Shown: positions 54,489 through 63,693 of the stretch, one piece after another
Position numbering within the stretch: position 1 is the first letter of the stretch
Layout of the letters: each line of letters begins with the position of its first letter
Source: an uncultured Rubrobacteraceae bacterium
GTDB lineage: Bacteria; Actinomycetota; Rubrobacteria; Rubrobacterales; Rubrobacteraceae
Assembly: GCA_902806065.1 (NCBI GenBank)
Contig: CADCVE010000077.1
Span: 1 to 64,000 of the forward strand
DNA length: 64,000 nucleotides
Direction: 5' to 3'
The notes under the pieces: generated by a model
The model's input: the letters and a program-made list of their open reading frames with translations, nothing else
Database searches by the model: none
What the model was told of the DNA's origin: nothing
Program-made: the position numbers and the translations under genes

Positions 54489-56114
54489 ATGCTCTTTATC
54501 GTGGAGATGGAGAATGTTACGCGGGGGTTGCCGGAGGGGCCGGCCAGAAGGGCGGCCAGGATCGCGCAGGTCGGCGCCCGCTATGGGTTCGGATACGTCT
54601 TCGGACGCAGGCTCCTCACCGGGCGGAGCAGGCGGGACGTTGGCCGGGTCGGGACGCGCCTGCGGATGGCCCTGGAGGAGCTCGGCCCGACGTTCGTGGA
54701 GTTCGGGCACACGCTCTCGGCGCGCGGTGACCTCCTGCCCCCGGACGTGACGGCGGAGCTGACGCGGGCGTCGGTCCCGGTACATCCGGTCCCCTTCGCG
54801 GAGGTGCGAGCCCTGTTGGAGAGGGAGCTCGGGAACACGCTGGAGCGGCTGTTCGTGAGTTTCGAGGAGGCTCCGGCTCGTGTGGGGGTGCTTACGCAGG
54901 CATACCGGGTGGTACTGCCGGGGGGGCGTCCGGCGCAAGTGGTGGTGCGCCGTCCGGGGGTGCGTAGAGACCTGCTCGCGATGCGGCCGGTCGCGGACGT
55001 GGTACGCCGGAGAGCCGGGGGCCGGGGTGGTGCTGGGTTGCCGCTGGACCCGGCGGCAGCCGTTGGGGAGTTCGTCACCTACGTCGGGCATCGCAGGGAC
55101 ATGTTCTTCGCCGCCCAGACCTCGCGGCGTTTGAAGGAGCTTCAGGGCTTCTCGTTGCGGGTCCCGGAGGTGTACCGGCGCTACTCGACGGCGCGCTGCG
55201 TGACGTTCGAGGCGCCCGTGGAGATAGAGACACTTGGGGTGGAGGGGTACCGGGAGGTGTCGGAGGCGCTGGTGAGGCTGGCGTTGCTAGAGGGCATCTT
55301 CTTCGCCGACCTAGCGCCGGAGAGGTTCGTGCTGGGAGACGGGGAGGTATGGCTCGCCGATCCTACCGAAGCATCGGCCCTGGATCCGGAGAGGTTGCGC
55401 GGGCTTGCCGAGGTCCTGGCGGCCGTACGGCGCGGTGACGTGGACGGCGTGGCGCGGACCCTGCCTCTCCTCGGTAGCGAGGTCCCCCGCGACGCCCGCG
55501 TGCTCCAGCGCGAGCTGCGCGATGCTCTGGGTTCTCTGGGCGGACCACTGTGGCGGGAGCATTCCCTGGTGGAGATACGGGCCCGCGGCCTCGAAGCAGC
55601 CCGGCAGGGCAGCGCCGTGCTCCCCGGGGAGGTCGCGCGCCTGTTCGACTCGCTGGTGAAGGTAGAAGAGCTTGGAGAGGGGTCAGGAAACGCTGGAGGG
55701 TGGAATGCGACGGAGATAGCGGCGGAGGCGGCCGGGGAGGTCATCTCGCGGTACAGGGACCCGCGGTACGTGATGGCGCGCGCGGCCCGGAAGCTCGCGC
55801 AGGGTGACACTTACGCTGATTACCCGCGCCAGATCCACAACCTCCTCGACGAGCTAAAGGATGGGGAGGTCGAGGTCGTCTTCAGGCACCGGGGGTTGGA
55901 TGAGTTGATCTCCAAGGTAGACATCCTCGCCAACCGGCTCGTCTTCGCCCTCCTCATAGCCGCCCTGATAATAGGCTCGTCCCTCATGGGCATCTTCGGC
56001 GAGAGCGCCGTGCGCTTGCTGGGAGTGAGCATCTTCGGACTCATCGGCTTCGTCATCGCCGCCATCCTCGGCCTCGCCCTCCTCGTCGGCATCGTCCGCT
56101 CGGGGCGTTTGTAG
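54489..56114 (+). CDS. UbiB/ABC1-family protein with degenerate kinase motifs
   Basis: A product of about 541 residues with the ABC1 (UbiB/COQ8) architecture and two C-terminal transmembrane helices. The family motifs are recognisable but altered: KxGQ is FVEFGHTLSARGDLL, the Ala-rich loop is APARVGVLTQAYRV, the invariant Lys site is QVVVRRPGV, and HxDxHPGN is FADLAPERFVL followed by ADPTEAS where DFG is expected. ABC1 proteins act as atypical ATPases that support isoprenoid-lipid (quinone) metabolism; this one probably has no phosphotransfer activity. The start is uncertain (ATG at 54489 or 54507). It may act as a scaffold. Confidence 0.75.
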   Translation: MLFIVEMENVTRGLPEGPARRAARIAQVGARYGFGYVFGRRLLTGRSRRDVGRVGTRLRMALEELGPTFVEFGHTLSARGDLLPPDVTAELTRASVPVHPVPFAEVRALLERELGNTLERLFVSFEEAPARVGVLTQAYRVVLPGGRPAQVVVRRPGVRRDLLAMRPVADVVRRRAGGRGGAGLPLDPAAAVGEFVTYVGHRRDMFFAAQTSRRLKELQGFSLRVPEVYRRYSTARCVTFEAPVEIETLGVEGYREVSEALVRLALLEGIFFADLAPERFVLGDGEVWLADPTEASALDPERLRGLAEVLAAVRRGDVDGVARTLPLLGSEVPRDARVLQRELRDALGSLGGPLWREHSLVEIRARGLEAARQGSAVLPGEVARLFDSLVKVEELGEGSGNAGGWNATEIAAEAAGEVISRYRDPRYVMARAARKLAQGDTYADYPRQIHNLLDELKDGEVEVVFRHRGLDELISKVDILANRLVFALLIAALIIGSSLMGIFGESAVRLLGVSIFGLIGFVIAAILGLALLVGIVRSGRL

Positions 56115-56338
56115 GTCTATACAACGCCGTTCCTATTCCCCCCATAACAAAGCAAGCCATGAATTAACCTGGAGCGTCGCCCTGTTGCACGCCGCGACCG
56201 CGTGGCGGTTCCGGCACCAGGCTTGTTCCTGGCTAATTACCGACCGCTTTATCATTAGTGTTAGGCTCAAGATACTTTCGTACTGACGTTTGGCTAGCCG
56301 TTGACTCGGAGGTTAGGAGCGGATTATGATCTTGCGGC

Positions 56339-56635
56339 ATGAGCACTACACATCCAAACAAGGAACAGGGGACGCGGACCAGCAAAAAGGGCCGGACTGA
56401 GCCACCTTGGAACGTCGTTTTGCACAATGAATGGGAGAACCCGCTGCAGCGGGTAATCCTGGTCCTGAGAAGGGTTATCCCCGGCATGACCCTCAGGAAC
56501 GCCACGAAGATCTCCTGGGAGGCTCACCGCAAAGGCCGGGCGGTAGTCAAATGCTGCCACAAGGAGCTAGCCGAGCTCTATAAGGAACTCCTGCAAAAAG
56601 AGGGACTGACAGTAAGCCTGGAGCCCGCCCGCTAG
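56339..56635 (+). CDS. clpS: ClpS, ATP-dependent Clp protease adaptor
   Basis: A 98-residue adaptor that delivers N-end-rule substrates to ClpAP/ClpCP. PPWNVVLHNEWENPLQRV, LRRVIPGMTLRNAT and AHRKGRAVVKCCHKELAELY are the conserved blocks; the Asn-Asp-like HNEW segment lines the pocket. The ATG follows GCGGC only, so translation initiation may be weak. No Clp ATPase lies nearby. Confidence 0.92.
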   Translation: MSTTHPNKEQGTRTSKKGRTEPPWNVVLHNEWENPLQRVILVLRRVIPGMTLRNATKISWEAHRKGRAVVKCCHKELAELYKELLQKEGLTVSLEPAR

Positions 56636-56649
56636 AAAGGCGGCTTGGC

Positions 56650-56920
56650 GGATCTCATCCGCGAGGCAGTGTGTGTAGCTTCACGCAACCCTTGAAACCG
56701 CCCAGGCCGAAACTCCCGCTGTTCTCAAGAGCGACCCGACACTCGCCGAGAGGTTCGACGAGGAACTACGCGGCTCTGGCGAGCGACGCTGATTCTGGAT
56801 AGCAGCGGCTTACTCCCCGCCGTCAACGCCGATCAGCGCCTCCACCGAGTCGTAAATAGGCACTCGAACGCGCCGCGGGGCCGCTGGTTCTATCGCCCTT
56901 CGTGCTCGCCGGACGCTAAG
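56650..56920 (+). pseudogene. Decayed VapBC toxin-antitoxin locus
   Basis: Immediately after clpS, fragments read RLADLIREAV and DPTLAERFDEELRGSGERR (ribbon-helix-helix antitoxin) and then LILDSSGLLPAVNADQRLHR and AAGPLVLSPFVLAG (PIN-domain toxin with its first Asp). The pieces are in different frames with stops between them. No intact toxin or antitoxin remains. Confidence 0.6.
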
Positions 56921-57032
56921 GTACCAGTACACCCTCATCCTCGATAAGCGGCTCTTTCGCGCGATCCCCGGTCCGCAAGCGCACCTGTTCCGTCTGCTCC
57001 CGGCGGATCTAGATTCACCCGCAAGCATTCTC

Positions 57033-58355
57033 TTATACCAGAGGTTCGGGCTCTCCCGGTCCGGTTTCCTGCGGCTCGACGTCTCGCGGAGCAACGTCGC
57101 CGCGAGGGTCGCGTGGTTCGGGGTCGCCTAGCTCACCTTCTTGCGGGGCGCTGATCCCTTCTATGCCGCCGGGCTCGCGGGGTCTGAAGAGGCCGAAGGA
57201 GGAGGTGTAGCCGTGCAAAAAGGTCGTACCGCCGACGGGTCCGATCTCCCCGTTGCAGAAGAAACCGCCGACCGGCACCTCACCGAGGTGTTCTCTGAAG
57301 ATACCGGTGTCGAAGTTCGGCTTTCTGTAGAGGTGCTCACCGCGCCCCACGCAGGAGAACAGTAGAGCGCCCGAGACGGCATCGCGGTTCGGCAGGGTAC
57401 CCTCGTAGCCGCTCAAGACGGCGTGTAGGTCTTCCGCAGAGGTCTCGGCGTCGCGGAGGTGGAAGCGTACGCGCATCCCCTCCTGAAGGTGCTCACCAAC
57501 GGCGACGGCCCCGCCCTTCGGGTCGATGCCGATGAGGTTCCGGATCAAGAAATCCCCCGCCTTTGGCTCCTCCGAAAACTCGTCCATCACGACGCCCACG
57601 AACAAACTCCTTACCGCCAGCGCGCGGTCGTGATCGCCCATGCCCTCGAAGAGCTTCTCGATGGCGGAGTACGCCGTCTCCCCGTCGAGCTCGTAGATCA
57701 GGTTATCCCTGCATCTCGTGACCTGCATCAACTCTCCGATGGGCCTGCAGCCCTGCGCCACGACCGTGTCCACCACCACGTTGCCGGTCAGGGAGACGCC
57801 CACGACGCCCGAGCTATGAACCTCGCTATCCAGGAAGAGAGCGTTCAGGCCGGGTGACGACGCACCGCTGGCGAGACCCCCGATCTTAGGCGAACCCGGA
57901 AACGCATAGTCGAGTCCGGAGAGCAGCATCTCCGAATGGACGGAGTAGGGGTCCGCGAGCAGCACGAATTGCGGCTCCTCGCCCCGCTTCACGCCCATCA
58001 ACTCCTCCCAGGCGTCCGGCGGCCCATCGAGGTCCGGGAGGTCTCCATCGAGGTGGAACGGACGCACCGTAACGTCCGGCAGCCGGGCGGCGGTGATAGT
58101 CACGGCCGGCTGCTGCTCGATCTCTTCTCCGCCCCCGATCACACCACCCCCGGAACATCCAATCAACGTCCCGGGGCCCAGAGACCCCATCAGAGTCTCG
58201 TGCAGCCCTCCATAGAACTGCGCGAAGTGCGGCGTAACGAAGGCAACAGCGAGCGTAACGGGACCGGGACCCAGAGAGGCTCGGAGCCCCCCGGCGCACT
58301 CCAGCACGGCGTCCTCAAAAGATGTCTTACGCGATACCGCCGTCGCCCATTTCAT
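57033..58355 (-). CDS. FIST domain signal-transduction protein
   Basis: A 440-residue sensor with FIST-N (LAVAFVTPHFAQFYGGLHET, LIGCSGGGVIGGG) and FIST-C (GALLFSCVGRGEHLYRKP, VGGFFCNGEIGPVGGTTFLH) domains and a Pro/Glu-rich tail. FIST proteins are thought to bind small ligands such as amino acids. The ATG at 58355 is chosen because GGAGGTCGAAGGT precedes it; it overlaps the CruF stop (ATGA), so they share a transcript. A role in the carotenoid cluster is not evident. Confidence 0.87.
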   Translation of the reverse strand: MKWATAVSRKTSFEDAVLECAGGLRASLGPGPVTLAVAFVTPHFAQFYGGLHETLMGSLGPGTLIGCSGGGVIGGGEEIEQQPAVTITAARLPDVTVRPFHLDGDLPDLDGPPDAWEELMGVKRGEEPQFVLLADPYSVHSEMLLSGLDYAFPGSPKIGGLASGASSPGLNALFLDSEVHSSGVVGVSLTGNVVVDTVVAQGCRPIGELMQVTRCRDNLIYELDGETAYSAIEKLFEGMGDHDRALAVRSLFVGVVMDEFSEEPKAGDFLIRNLIGIDPKGGAVAVGEHLQEGMRVRFHLRDAETSAEDLHAVLSGYEGTLPNRDAVSGALLFSCVGRGEHLYRKPNFDTGIFREHLGEVPVGGFFCNGEIGPVGGTTFLHGYTSSFGLFRPREPGGIEGISAPQEGELGDPEPRDPRGDVAPRDVEPQETGPGEPEPLV

Positions 58356-59215
58356 ACCTTCGACCTCCATCTTTGCCCTCTATCGTCGTCTCCCCCATCG
58401 TTATACCGCGCCCCGCCCCCCATCACGAGCCCCGCAAGACGCGCCCTCCGGCGGAGCAGGTAAACCAAGAGCACCACCCCAAACACCACCGGAAAGAGAA
58501 GCCCCGAGAAAACGGCAACCCCGGCCCAAAAGGCAACGGCGATAACAGCGCTGTCGAGCAGGCCAGGCGGAGGCGGTACGCTTTCCCACTCCGGTCGCCC
58601 CAGAGCCAGGAGGATCGCGGCGGCCAGAGAGCTCGAAAGGAGCCAGCCGAGGTAGTTCGAGACCGGCACACCATAGTAGGGACCGCCCTCTGGATACACC
58701 CAAAAACCCAAAGAGACCGCGCCGGGGTCCAGGACAACATCCACGAGGGTCAGCAGCACCGCGGCATAGAGGACCCCAAGCGCACGTCGCCGGGGCAACT
58801 TACCTGCCGGCACGCTCGCGGGTGCGGTCGCGGGTGAGGTGGCGGGTGCGGTGGCGGCGACAGCGCCGAGGACAAGTGGAACCCAGGAGAGGGGCAGGAG
58901 ATACGGAACGAGGCCGGCGGCCCTTGGGCCTAGAGAGTCTCCATAGTAGAAGGTACCGTACGGGAAGCCGGTTACCACACCGGTCGTCTCTATCGCGTAG
59001 CCGAAGGCGCTCACCGAGAGTAGCGAGAGGGAAGCTCTTTTCGGGCCGAGGTAGCGCCACAGGGCGACGAAGGAGGGCAGGGCTATAAGGAAGGTGGAGA
59101 TAAAAGAGCCCGCGCCCGCGCCGGGTGTGTCCGGGAAGCGGACGGTGAAGAATGCGGCGCCGAAGAACAGGGCGCTCGCGACCAGCAAGAGTATGGGCGT
59201 GTGTCGTGGGGGCAC
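58352..59215 (-). CDS. cruF: CruF-type carotenoid hydratase (C50 carotenoid biosynthesis)
   Basis: A 287-residue polytopic protein of the DUF422/CruF family. GYAIETTGVVTGFPYGTFYY, VPYLLPLSWVPL, LTLVDVVLDPGAVSLGFWVY and the family motif VPVSNYLGW are visible. In haloarchaea, CruF adds water across the end double bonds of the C50 chain in the last step to bacterioruberin. It is divergent from the lycopene elongase gene 30 bases away, which with crtD makes a complete three-gene pathway as known from haloarchaea. GTG start. Confidence 0.85.
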   Translation of the reverse strand: MPPRHTPILLLVASALFFGAAFFTVRFPDTPGAGAGSFISTFLIALPSFVALWRYLGPKRASLSLLSVSAFGYAIETTGVVTGFPYGTFYYGDSLGPRAAGLVPYLLPLSWVPLVLGAVAATAPATSPATAPASVPAGKLPRRRALGVLYAAVLLTLVDVVLDPGAVSLGFWVYPEGGPYYGVPVSNYLGWLLSSSLAAAILLALGRPEWESVPPPPGLLDSAVIAVAFWAGVAVFSGLLFPVVFGVVLLVYLLRRRARLAGLVMGGGARYNDGGDDDRGQRWRSKV

Positions 59216-59244
59216 GGGCGAATACTATCTCAGTGGCTGGCCGT

Positions 59245-60108
59245 ATGACTGGTATATTTGGCTCTATGCTCGGGCGGCTCTTTCACATCTCACGGCCGGT
59301 GCTGTGGATCAACACCGTCGGCCCCGCCGTGGTCGGGGTGTGGCTCACGGGCGATTTGTGGCGCTGGGAGGCTTTGCCGCTGCTACTGTGGCTCACGCTG
59401 CCGTTCAACCTCTTGATCTACGGCGTCAACGACGTCTTCGACCAGGAGACCGACGCCAAGAACCCCCGCAAAGGTTCGCTGGAGGGCGCGAAGATCCTGC
59501 CGGAAGAGGTCTCCCCCATCTGGCGCGGCGTCCTGCTCACCAACGTACCGTTCCTGATCTACTTCCTCTCCATCCTGCCTTACACCGCTATCTCCTGGCT
59601 CCTCCTCTACACCATCCTCTTCGTTGGCTACTCCGCTCCACCCTTACGCTTCAAAGCGCGGCCCTACCTGGACTCCTTGAGCAACGCTGCCTACGCCTTC
59701 CCGCTCGTCTTCGCGCCGCTCACCCTCGGAGAAGGGGTCGTGTGGCCCGCCGCCCTGGGGCTGATGGCGTGGAGCGCGGCCAAACACACCTTCGACGCGG
59801 TCCAGGATATATATGAGGACCGGGACGTGAGCATCACGACGACCGCCGTACGGCTCGGCGCGCGAGGCACCATCTTGTGGAGCGGAGCATGGTGGACCAT
59901 CGCCACGATCTGCTTCGCGCTCGCGAGCCCGCTCGTTGCGCTGGTAAACGCAGCCTACGCCGGAGGACTACTCTACACGCTCCATCGCCGCCCAGCGCCG
60001 GAGACAGGCCGCCGGCTCTACAAGTACTCCATCGCCTTCCCATACGTGGCGGGTACAGTCGCCGGAGTGCAGCTCGTCGGGGCGATCTCCCTGGGAGCAT
60101 ACCCATGA
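59245..60108 (+). CDS. lyeJ: Lycopene elongase (UbiA-family prenyltransferase)
   Basis: A 287-residue membrane prenyltransferase. The two Asp-rich motifs are NDVFDQETD and DIYEDRD, with multiple transmembrane helices. Members of this clade (LyeJ, CrtEb, LbtA) transfer C5 dimethylallyl units to lycopene ends, giving C50 chains. The start is the ATG at 59245 or at 59266; neither has a strong ribosome binding site and the transcript may be leaderless. Its stop overlaps the start of crtD (ATGA). Confidence 0.85.
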   Translation: MTGIFGSMLGRLFHISRPVLWINTVGPAVVGVWLTGDLWRWEALPLLLWLTLPFNLLIYGVNDVFDQETDAKNPRKGSLEGAKILPEEVSPIWRGVLLTNVPFLIYFLSILPYTAISWLLLYTILFVGYSAPPLRFKARPYLDSLSNAAYAFPLVFAPLTLGEGVVWPAALGLMAWSAAKHTFDAVQDIYEDRDVSITTTAVRLGARGTILWSGAWWTIATICFALASPLVALVNAAYAGGLLYTLHRRPAPETGRRLYKYSIAFPYVAGTVAGVQLVGAISLGAYP

Positions 60109-61535
60109 GAACCCCGCGAAAAAGGGTAATCGTCGTAGGTGGGGGCCTCGGTGGGCTCGCGGCGGCGGCCCTCCTGAGTCGCGCCGGACACCACGTCACG
60201 CTCCTGGAGGCGAACGACTACCTGGGCGGGAAGAGCCGGCGCATCGAGTTAGACGGCCAGCGAATGGACACCGGCCCCTCACTAGTCACTTTCCCGGGCG
60301 TGTGGGAGGAGCTTCTGAGGCGCTGGGACTCCACGAGTAACGGCGTGACGGCCGGGGAGGTTGCCGGCCTGAAGCTGCGGCGGCTACCGGAGGTTGGAAG
60401 ATACTACTACCAGGGTGAAGTCTCCTCGCTACCGGTGGAGAAGGGTCATCACTGGCACGCGGCGTGGGAACGGTTCGCCGCAGTACATGGCGGTCTCGGG
60501 CCGGAGGTTACCCGCTTGCTCACGACCGACCCGCTCGACAGGAGGGCGCTGCCCGCGCTGCGGCGTCTGTTGAAAGTCTATGGTGTGAAGCTGACGACGC
60601 GCAGTTACCTGGATAGCCTGAGGTGGATGCCGGAGGGACTTAGAGAAGTCATCGCGATCCATACTCTAAACGCCGGGGTGGGTCCGGCGCGCACGCCGGC
60701 GCTATACGCAAGCATGCCGGCAGTAATGGCCCGCGACGGGGTATGGGTCCCGGAGGGCGGCGTATATGAAGTGGTCAGCGCTCTTGAGAGGCTCGTGCGG
60801 GCGGGCGGGGCGGAGATCAGAACAGAGGAACGGGTGACGGAGATCTCCAAGGGCCGGGTAACGACCACACGCGGGGAATACCGGGCGGATGCGGTCGTGA
60901 GCGGTCTCGACGCGGACGTCCTGGAACACCTGCTGGAACCCGGAAAGAAGGCTGGTTCGAAGAAGCTCTCTTGCTCGGGGGTAGCAGTTTACGCTGCGCT
61001 CCGGGAAGAGTTACCGGAAGAGGTCGCGACGCATGGGGTCGTGCTACCTTCCCGCCCGGCGGAGTTGTACCGTAGTCTGGAGGCCGGGGAGGAGCCGGAG
61101 GAGACGATGGCCTTCGTCAACTACTACCGGCCGGGGGAGGTCTACCCGAACGGGAAGGGCACGCTGGCGCTACTGCTTACGGCCCCGCCTAACGGCAGAG
61201 AGTACAACCTTGCGAACGCGTTCGTGGCGCGGGAGATACAGCGGATCGGACGGGCCATCGGACTTGCGCGCCCCCTCGGGGAGTATCTGGGGGAGCATAT
61301 AATCTTGCACCCGCAGTACTTCGGGGGTTGGGGAGCGGAGGGTGGGGCGCTGTACGGGGCGATCCGGCCGGTATGGAAGAGTGGTCCTTTCCACCGCCCC
61401 CCCTACTCCGGCCGGCGACGGCCCTGGCTGTGGCGGGTCGGGGCGTCGGTGCATCCGGGTGGTGGTATACCAGCGGTGCTCGGCGGCGCGATGATCTCGA
61501 CGAGCAGGTTGCTGAAGACTCTGGAGGAACATTGA
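60105..61535 (+). CDS. crtD: Carotenoid 3,4-desaturase (CrtI/CrtD family)
   Basis: A 476-residue FAD-dependent desaturase: VVVGGGLGGLAAAALLSRAG (here VIVVGGGLGGLAAAA) dinucleotide-binding start, GGKSRRIELDG, a MDTGPSLVTFP segment, and the C-terminal GGIPAVLGGAMIST. It overlaps the elongase gene, and with CruF gives the bacterioruberin pathway. CrtI-type phytoene desaturase is the alternative; position argues for CrtD. Confidence 0.85.
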   Translation: MRTPRKRVIVVGGGLGGLAAAALLSRAGHHVTLLEANDYLGGKSRRIELDGQRMDTGPSLVTFPGVWEELLRRWDSTSNGVTAGEVAGLKLRRLPEVGRYYYQGEVSSLPVEKGHHWHAAWERFAAVHGGLGPEVTRLLTTDPLDRRALPALRRLLKVYGVKLTTRSYLDSLRWMPEGLREVIAIHTLNAGVGPARTPALYASMPAVMARDGVWVPEGGVYEVVSALERLVRAGGAEIRTEERVTEISKGRVTTTRGEYRADAVVSGLDADVLEHLLEPGKKAGSKKLSCSGVAVYAALREELPEEVATHGVVLPSRPAELYRSLEAGEEPEETMAFVNYYRPGEVYPNGKGTLALLLTAPPNGREYNLANAFVAREIQRIGRAIGLARPLGEYLGEHIILHPQYFGGWGAEGGALYGAIRPVWKSGPFHRPPYSGRRRPWLWRVGASVHPGGGIPAVLGGAMISTSRLLKTLEEH

Positions 61536-61548
61536 ACCGGAGGGAGAG

Positions 61549-62706
61549 ATGGCGATAGTCTTGGACTCGCAGCGCGGTCTCTTTGAGATTCCGGACGATG
61601 TGGCCTATCTGAATTGTGCTTACATGTCGCCGCAGCTGCACGCGGTGAAGGAGGTCGGCGAGAGGTCCGTAGCACGGAAGTCGCGGCCGTGGGAGATCAC
61701 ACCACAAGACTTCTTCGAGGACTCGGAGACGGCCCGGGAGTTATTCGCCGAAATTGTGGGCGGGGAGGCGGACGGGGTGGCGATCATCCCCTCCGTCAGC
61801 TACGGGATGGCCGTCGCCGCCAAGAACGTCCCCGTAGAGGCAGGACAGAGCATCGTGATACTTGGTGAACAGTTCCCCTCCAACGTCTATCCCTGGCGGG
61901 AGTTGGCAAAGCGCACGGGCGCGAAGCTGATCACAGTACAGCGGCCAGCGGATCATGACTGGACAGGCGCCATACTGAAGCATCTGGACGAGAGTACCGC
62001 GGTCGTGGCCGTGCCGAATTGCCACTGGACAGACGGATCGTTCGTGGACCTGCGGCGCGTTGGGGAGCGGGCGCGGGAGGTTGGGGCGGCGCTCGTGGTG
62101 GACGCCATCCAGTCGCTCGGAGCGTATCCGTTGGACGTTTCGGAGGTGCGACCGGACTTCCTGGTAGCCGGGTCGTACAAATGGTTGCTCGGGCCTTATG
62201 GGCTCGGGTTCATGTACGTCGGCGAGGAGTACCGGGAGGGCGCCCCGATAGAGCACAACTGGATCAACCGCCGCGGTAGTGAAGACTTCTCCCGGCTCGT
62301 GCAGTACGAAGACGCCTTTCAGCCCGGCGCCAGACGCTTCGACGTCGGCGAGCGCAGCAACTTCATCTTCCTCCCGATGGCGAACGAGGCCCTACAACAA
62401 ATCCTCGCCTGGAGCGTGGACAACATCGCCGGGACCTTGAAAGCTCTCACGGACCGCATCGGAGAAGAGGCACGCGGCCTGGGCATAATAGTCGTACCGG
62501 CGGAGAAACGAGTTGGACACATGATCGGCCTCGATCTCGGCCCGGAAGCACCCGGAGATCTCGCCGCCCGGCTGGCGCGAGAGAACGTTTTCGCCAGCGT
62601 GCGGGGCCGCAGCCTGCGGATATCGCCACATCTCTACAATACCGAAAAGGACGTCGAACGTCTCTTCGATTCACTCACCCGTCATGCTCGCTTGGGCGCT
62701 GGTTGA
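61549..62706 (+). CDS. PLP-dependent class-V aminotransferase
   Basis: A 385-residue enzyme. The PLP lysine lies in AGSYKWLLGPYG, and VVDAIQSLGAYPLDV carries the Asp that contacts the pyridine nitrogen. The sequence resembles cysteine-desulfurase and isopenicillin-epimerase type members (LNCAYMSPQLHAV at the N-terminus), so the substrate cannot be named. It begins 13 bases after crtD and may be co-transcribed, although no carotenoid role is known. Confidence 0.85.
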   Translation: MAIVLDSQRGLFEIPDDVAYLNCAYMSPQLHAVKEVGERSVARKSRPWEITPQDFFEDSETARELFAEIVGGEADGVAIIPSVSYGMAVAAKNVPVEAGQSIVILGEQFPSNVYPWRELAKRTGAKLITVQRPADHDWTGAILKHLDESTAVVAVPNCHWTDGSFVDLRRVGERAREVGAALVVDAIQSLGAYPLDVSEVRPDFLVAGSYKWLLGPYGLGFMYVGEEYREGAPIEHNWINRRGSEDFSRLVQYEDAFQPGARRFDVGERSNFIFLPMANEALQQILAWSVDNIAGTLKALTDRIGEEARGLGIIVVPAEKRVGHMIGLDLGPEAPGDLAARLARENVFASVRGRSLRISPHLYNTEKDVERLFDSLTRHARLGAG

Positions 62707-62811
62707 TCGTCTAACGGCTCACCCCTTATACTTATCCTGGGATGACTGTGGGCAGGCGTGCCGCCGGAGTTGGGGCGTCGCTGAGGCGAGACTAACGAAG
62801 GGTGGGTAATC

Positions 62812-63693
62812 GTGCGTATCGGGTTGCAGGTTCCAAGCTTCACTTGGCCTGAAGGACCGGAGGGTATCGGGGGCAGGCTCTCGGAGATCGGACGGGCCGC
62901 TGACGAAGCGGGGTTTGCGAGCCTGTGGGTGATGGACCACTTCTTCCAGATCGAGTACGTCGGCCCGGCCGAGGACCCGATGCTGGAAGGCTACAGCACC
63001 CTGACTTACCTGGCCGGCGTCACCGAGAACATCAAGCTCGGCACCCTGGTCACCGGCGTCCACTACCGCTACCCGGGTATCCTCGTGAAGACCGCGACTA
63101 CCCTGGACGTGCTCTCGGGCGGGCGGGCGTACCTTGGTATCGGAGCGGGCTGGTTCGAGCGCGAGTCGCGTGGTCTCGGCGTCCCCTTCCCCTCCACGAA
63201 GGCACGCTTCGAGCAGTTGGAGGAAGCGTTGCAGATCGCTCATCAGATGTGGTCGGATGAGGCAGGACCGTACCACGGCTCCCACTACAATCTGGAGGAG
63301 ACGCTCAACAGTCCGCAGGCGTTGTCGAAGCCGCACCCGCCGATCATGGTCGGCGGCATGGGTGAGAGGAAGACGCTGCGGCTGGTCGCTGAGTACGCCG
63401 ATGCGTGCAACCTGTTCGCCTACCCTGGAGCAGACGTAGTGCGTCATAAGCTCGATGTCCTGCGGGGCCACTGCGAGGACGTGGGGCGCGACTACGAAGA
63501 TATAGAGCGCACTGCTTTAGGTACCGTTAATCTGGCGCCTGACGGCATGACGTCTGAGCAGGTGATCGAGCAATGCCGTGAGATGAGTGAGGCAGGGATA
63601 CAACACCTGATCTTCAACATGCCAAACGTGCACGAGATAGAACCGCTGGAGACCTTCGGCAGAGAGATTATCCCGGCCGTCGCCGAGCTTTAA
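62812..63693 (+). CDS. LLM-class F420-dependent oxidoreductase
   Basis: A 293-residue luciferase-like (TIM-barrel) enzyme: LWVMDHFFQIEYVGP, KLGTLVTGVHYRYP, LDVLSGGRAYLGIGAGWFE and HPPIMVGGMGERKTLRLV are the family hallmarks. F420 use is inferred from the actinobacterial clade. GTG start. The last four bases overlap the convergent gene's stop. Confidence 0.88.
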   Translation: MRIGLQVPSFTWPEGPEGIGGRLSEIGRAADEAGFASLWVMDHFFQIEYVGPAEDPMLEGYSTLTYLAGVTENIKLGTLVTGVHYRYPGILVKTATTLDVLSGGRAYLGIGAGWFERESRGLGVPFPSTKARFEQLEEALQIAHQMWSDEAGPYHGSHYNLEETLNSPQALSKPHPPIMVGGMGERKTLRLVAEYADACNLFAYPGADVVRHKLDVLRGHCEDVGRDYEDIERTALGTVNLAPDGMTSEQVIEQCREMSEAGIQHLIFNMPNVHEIEPLETFGREIIPAVAEL

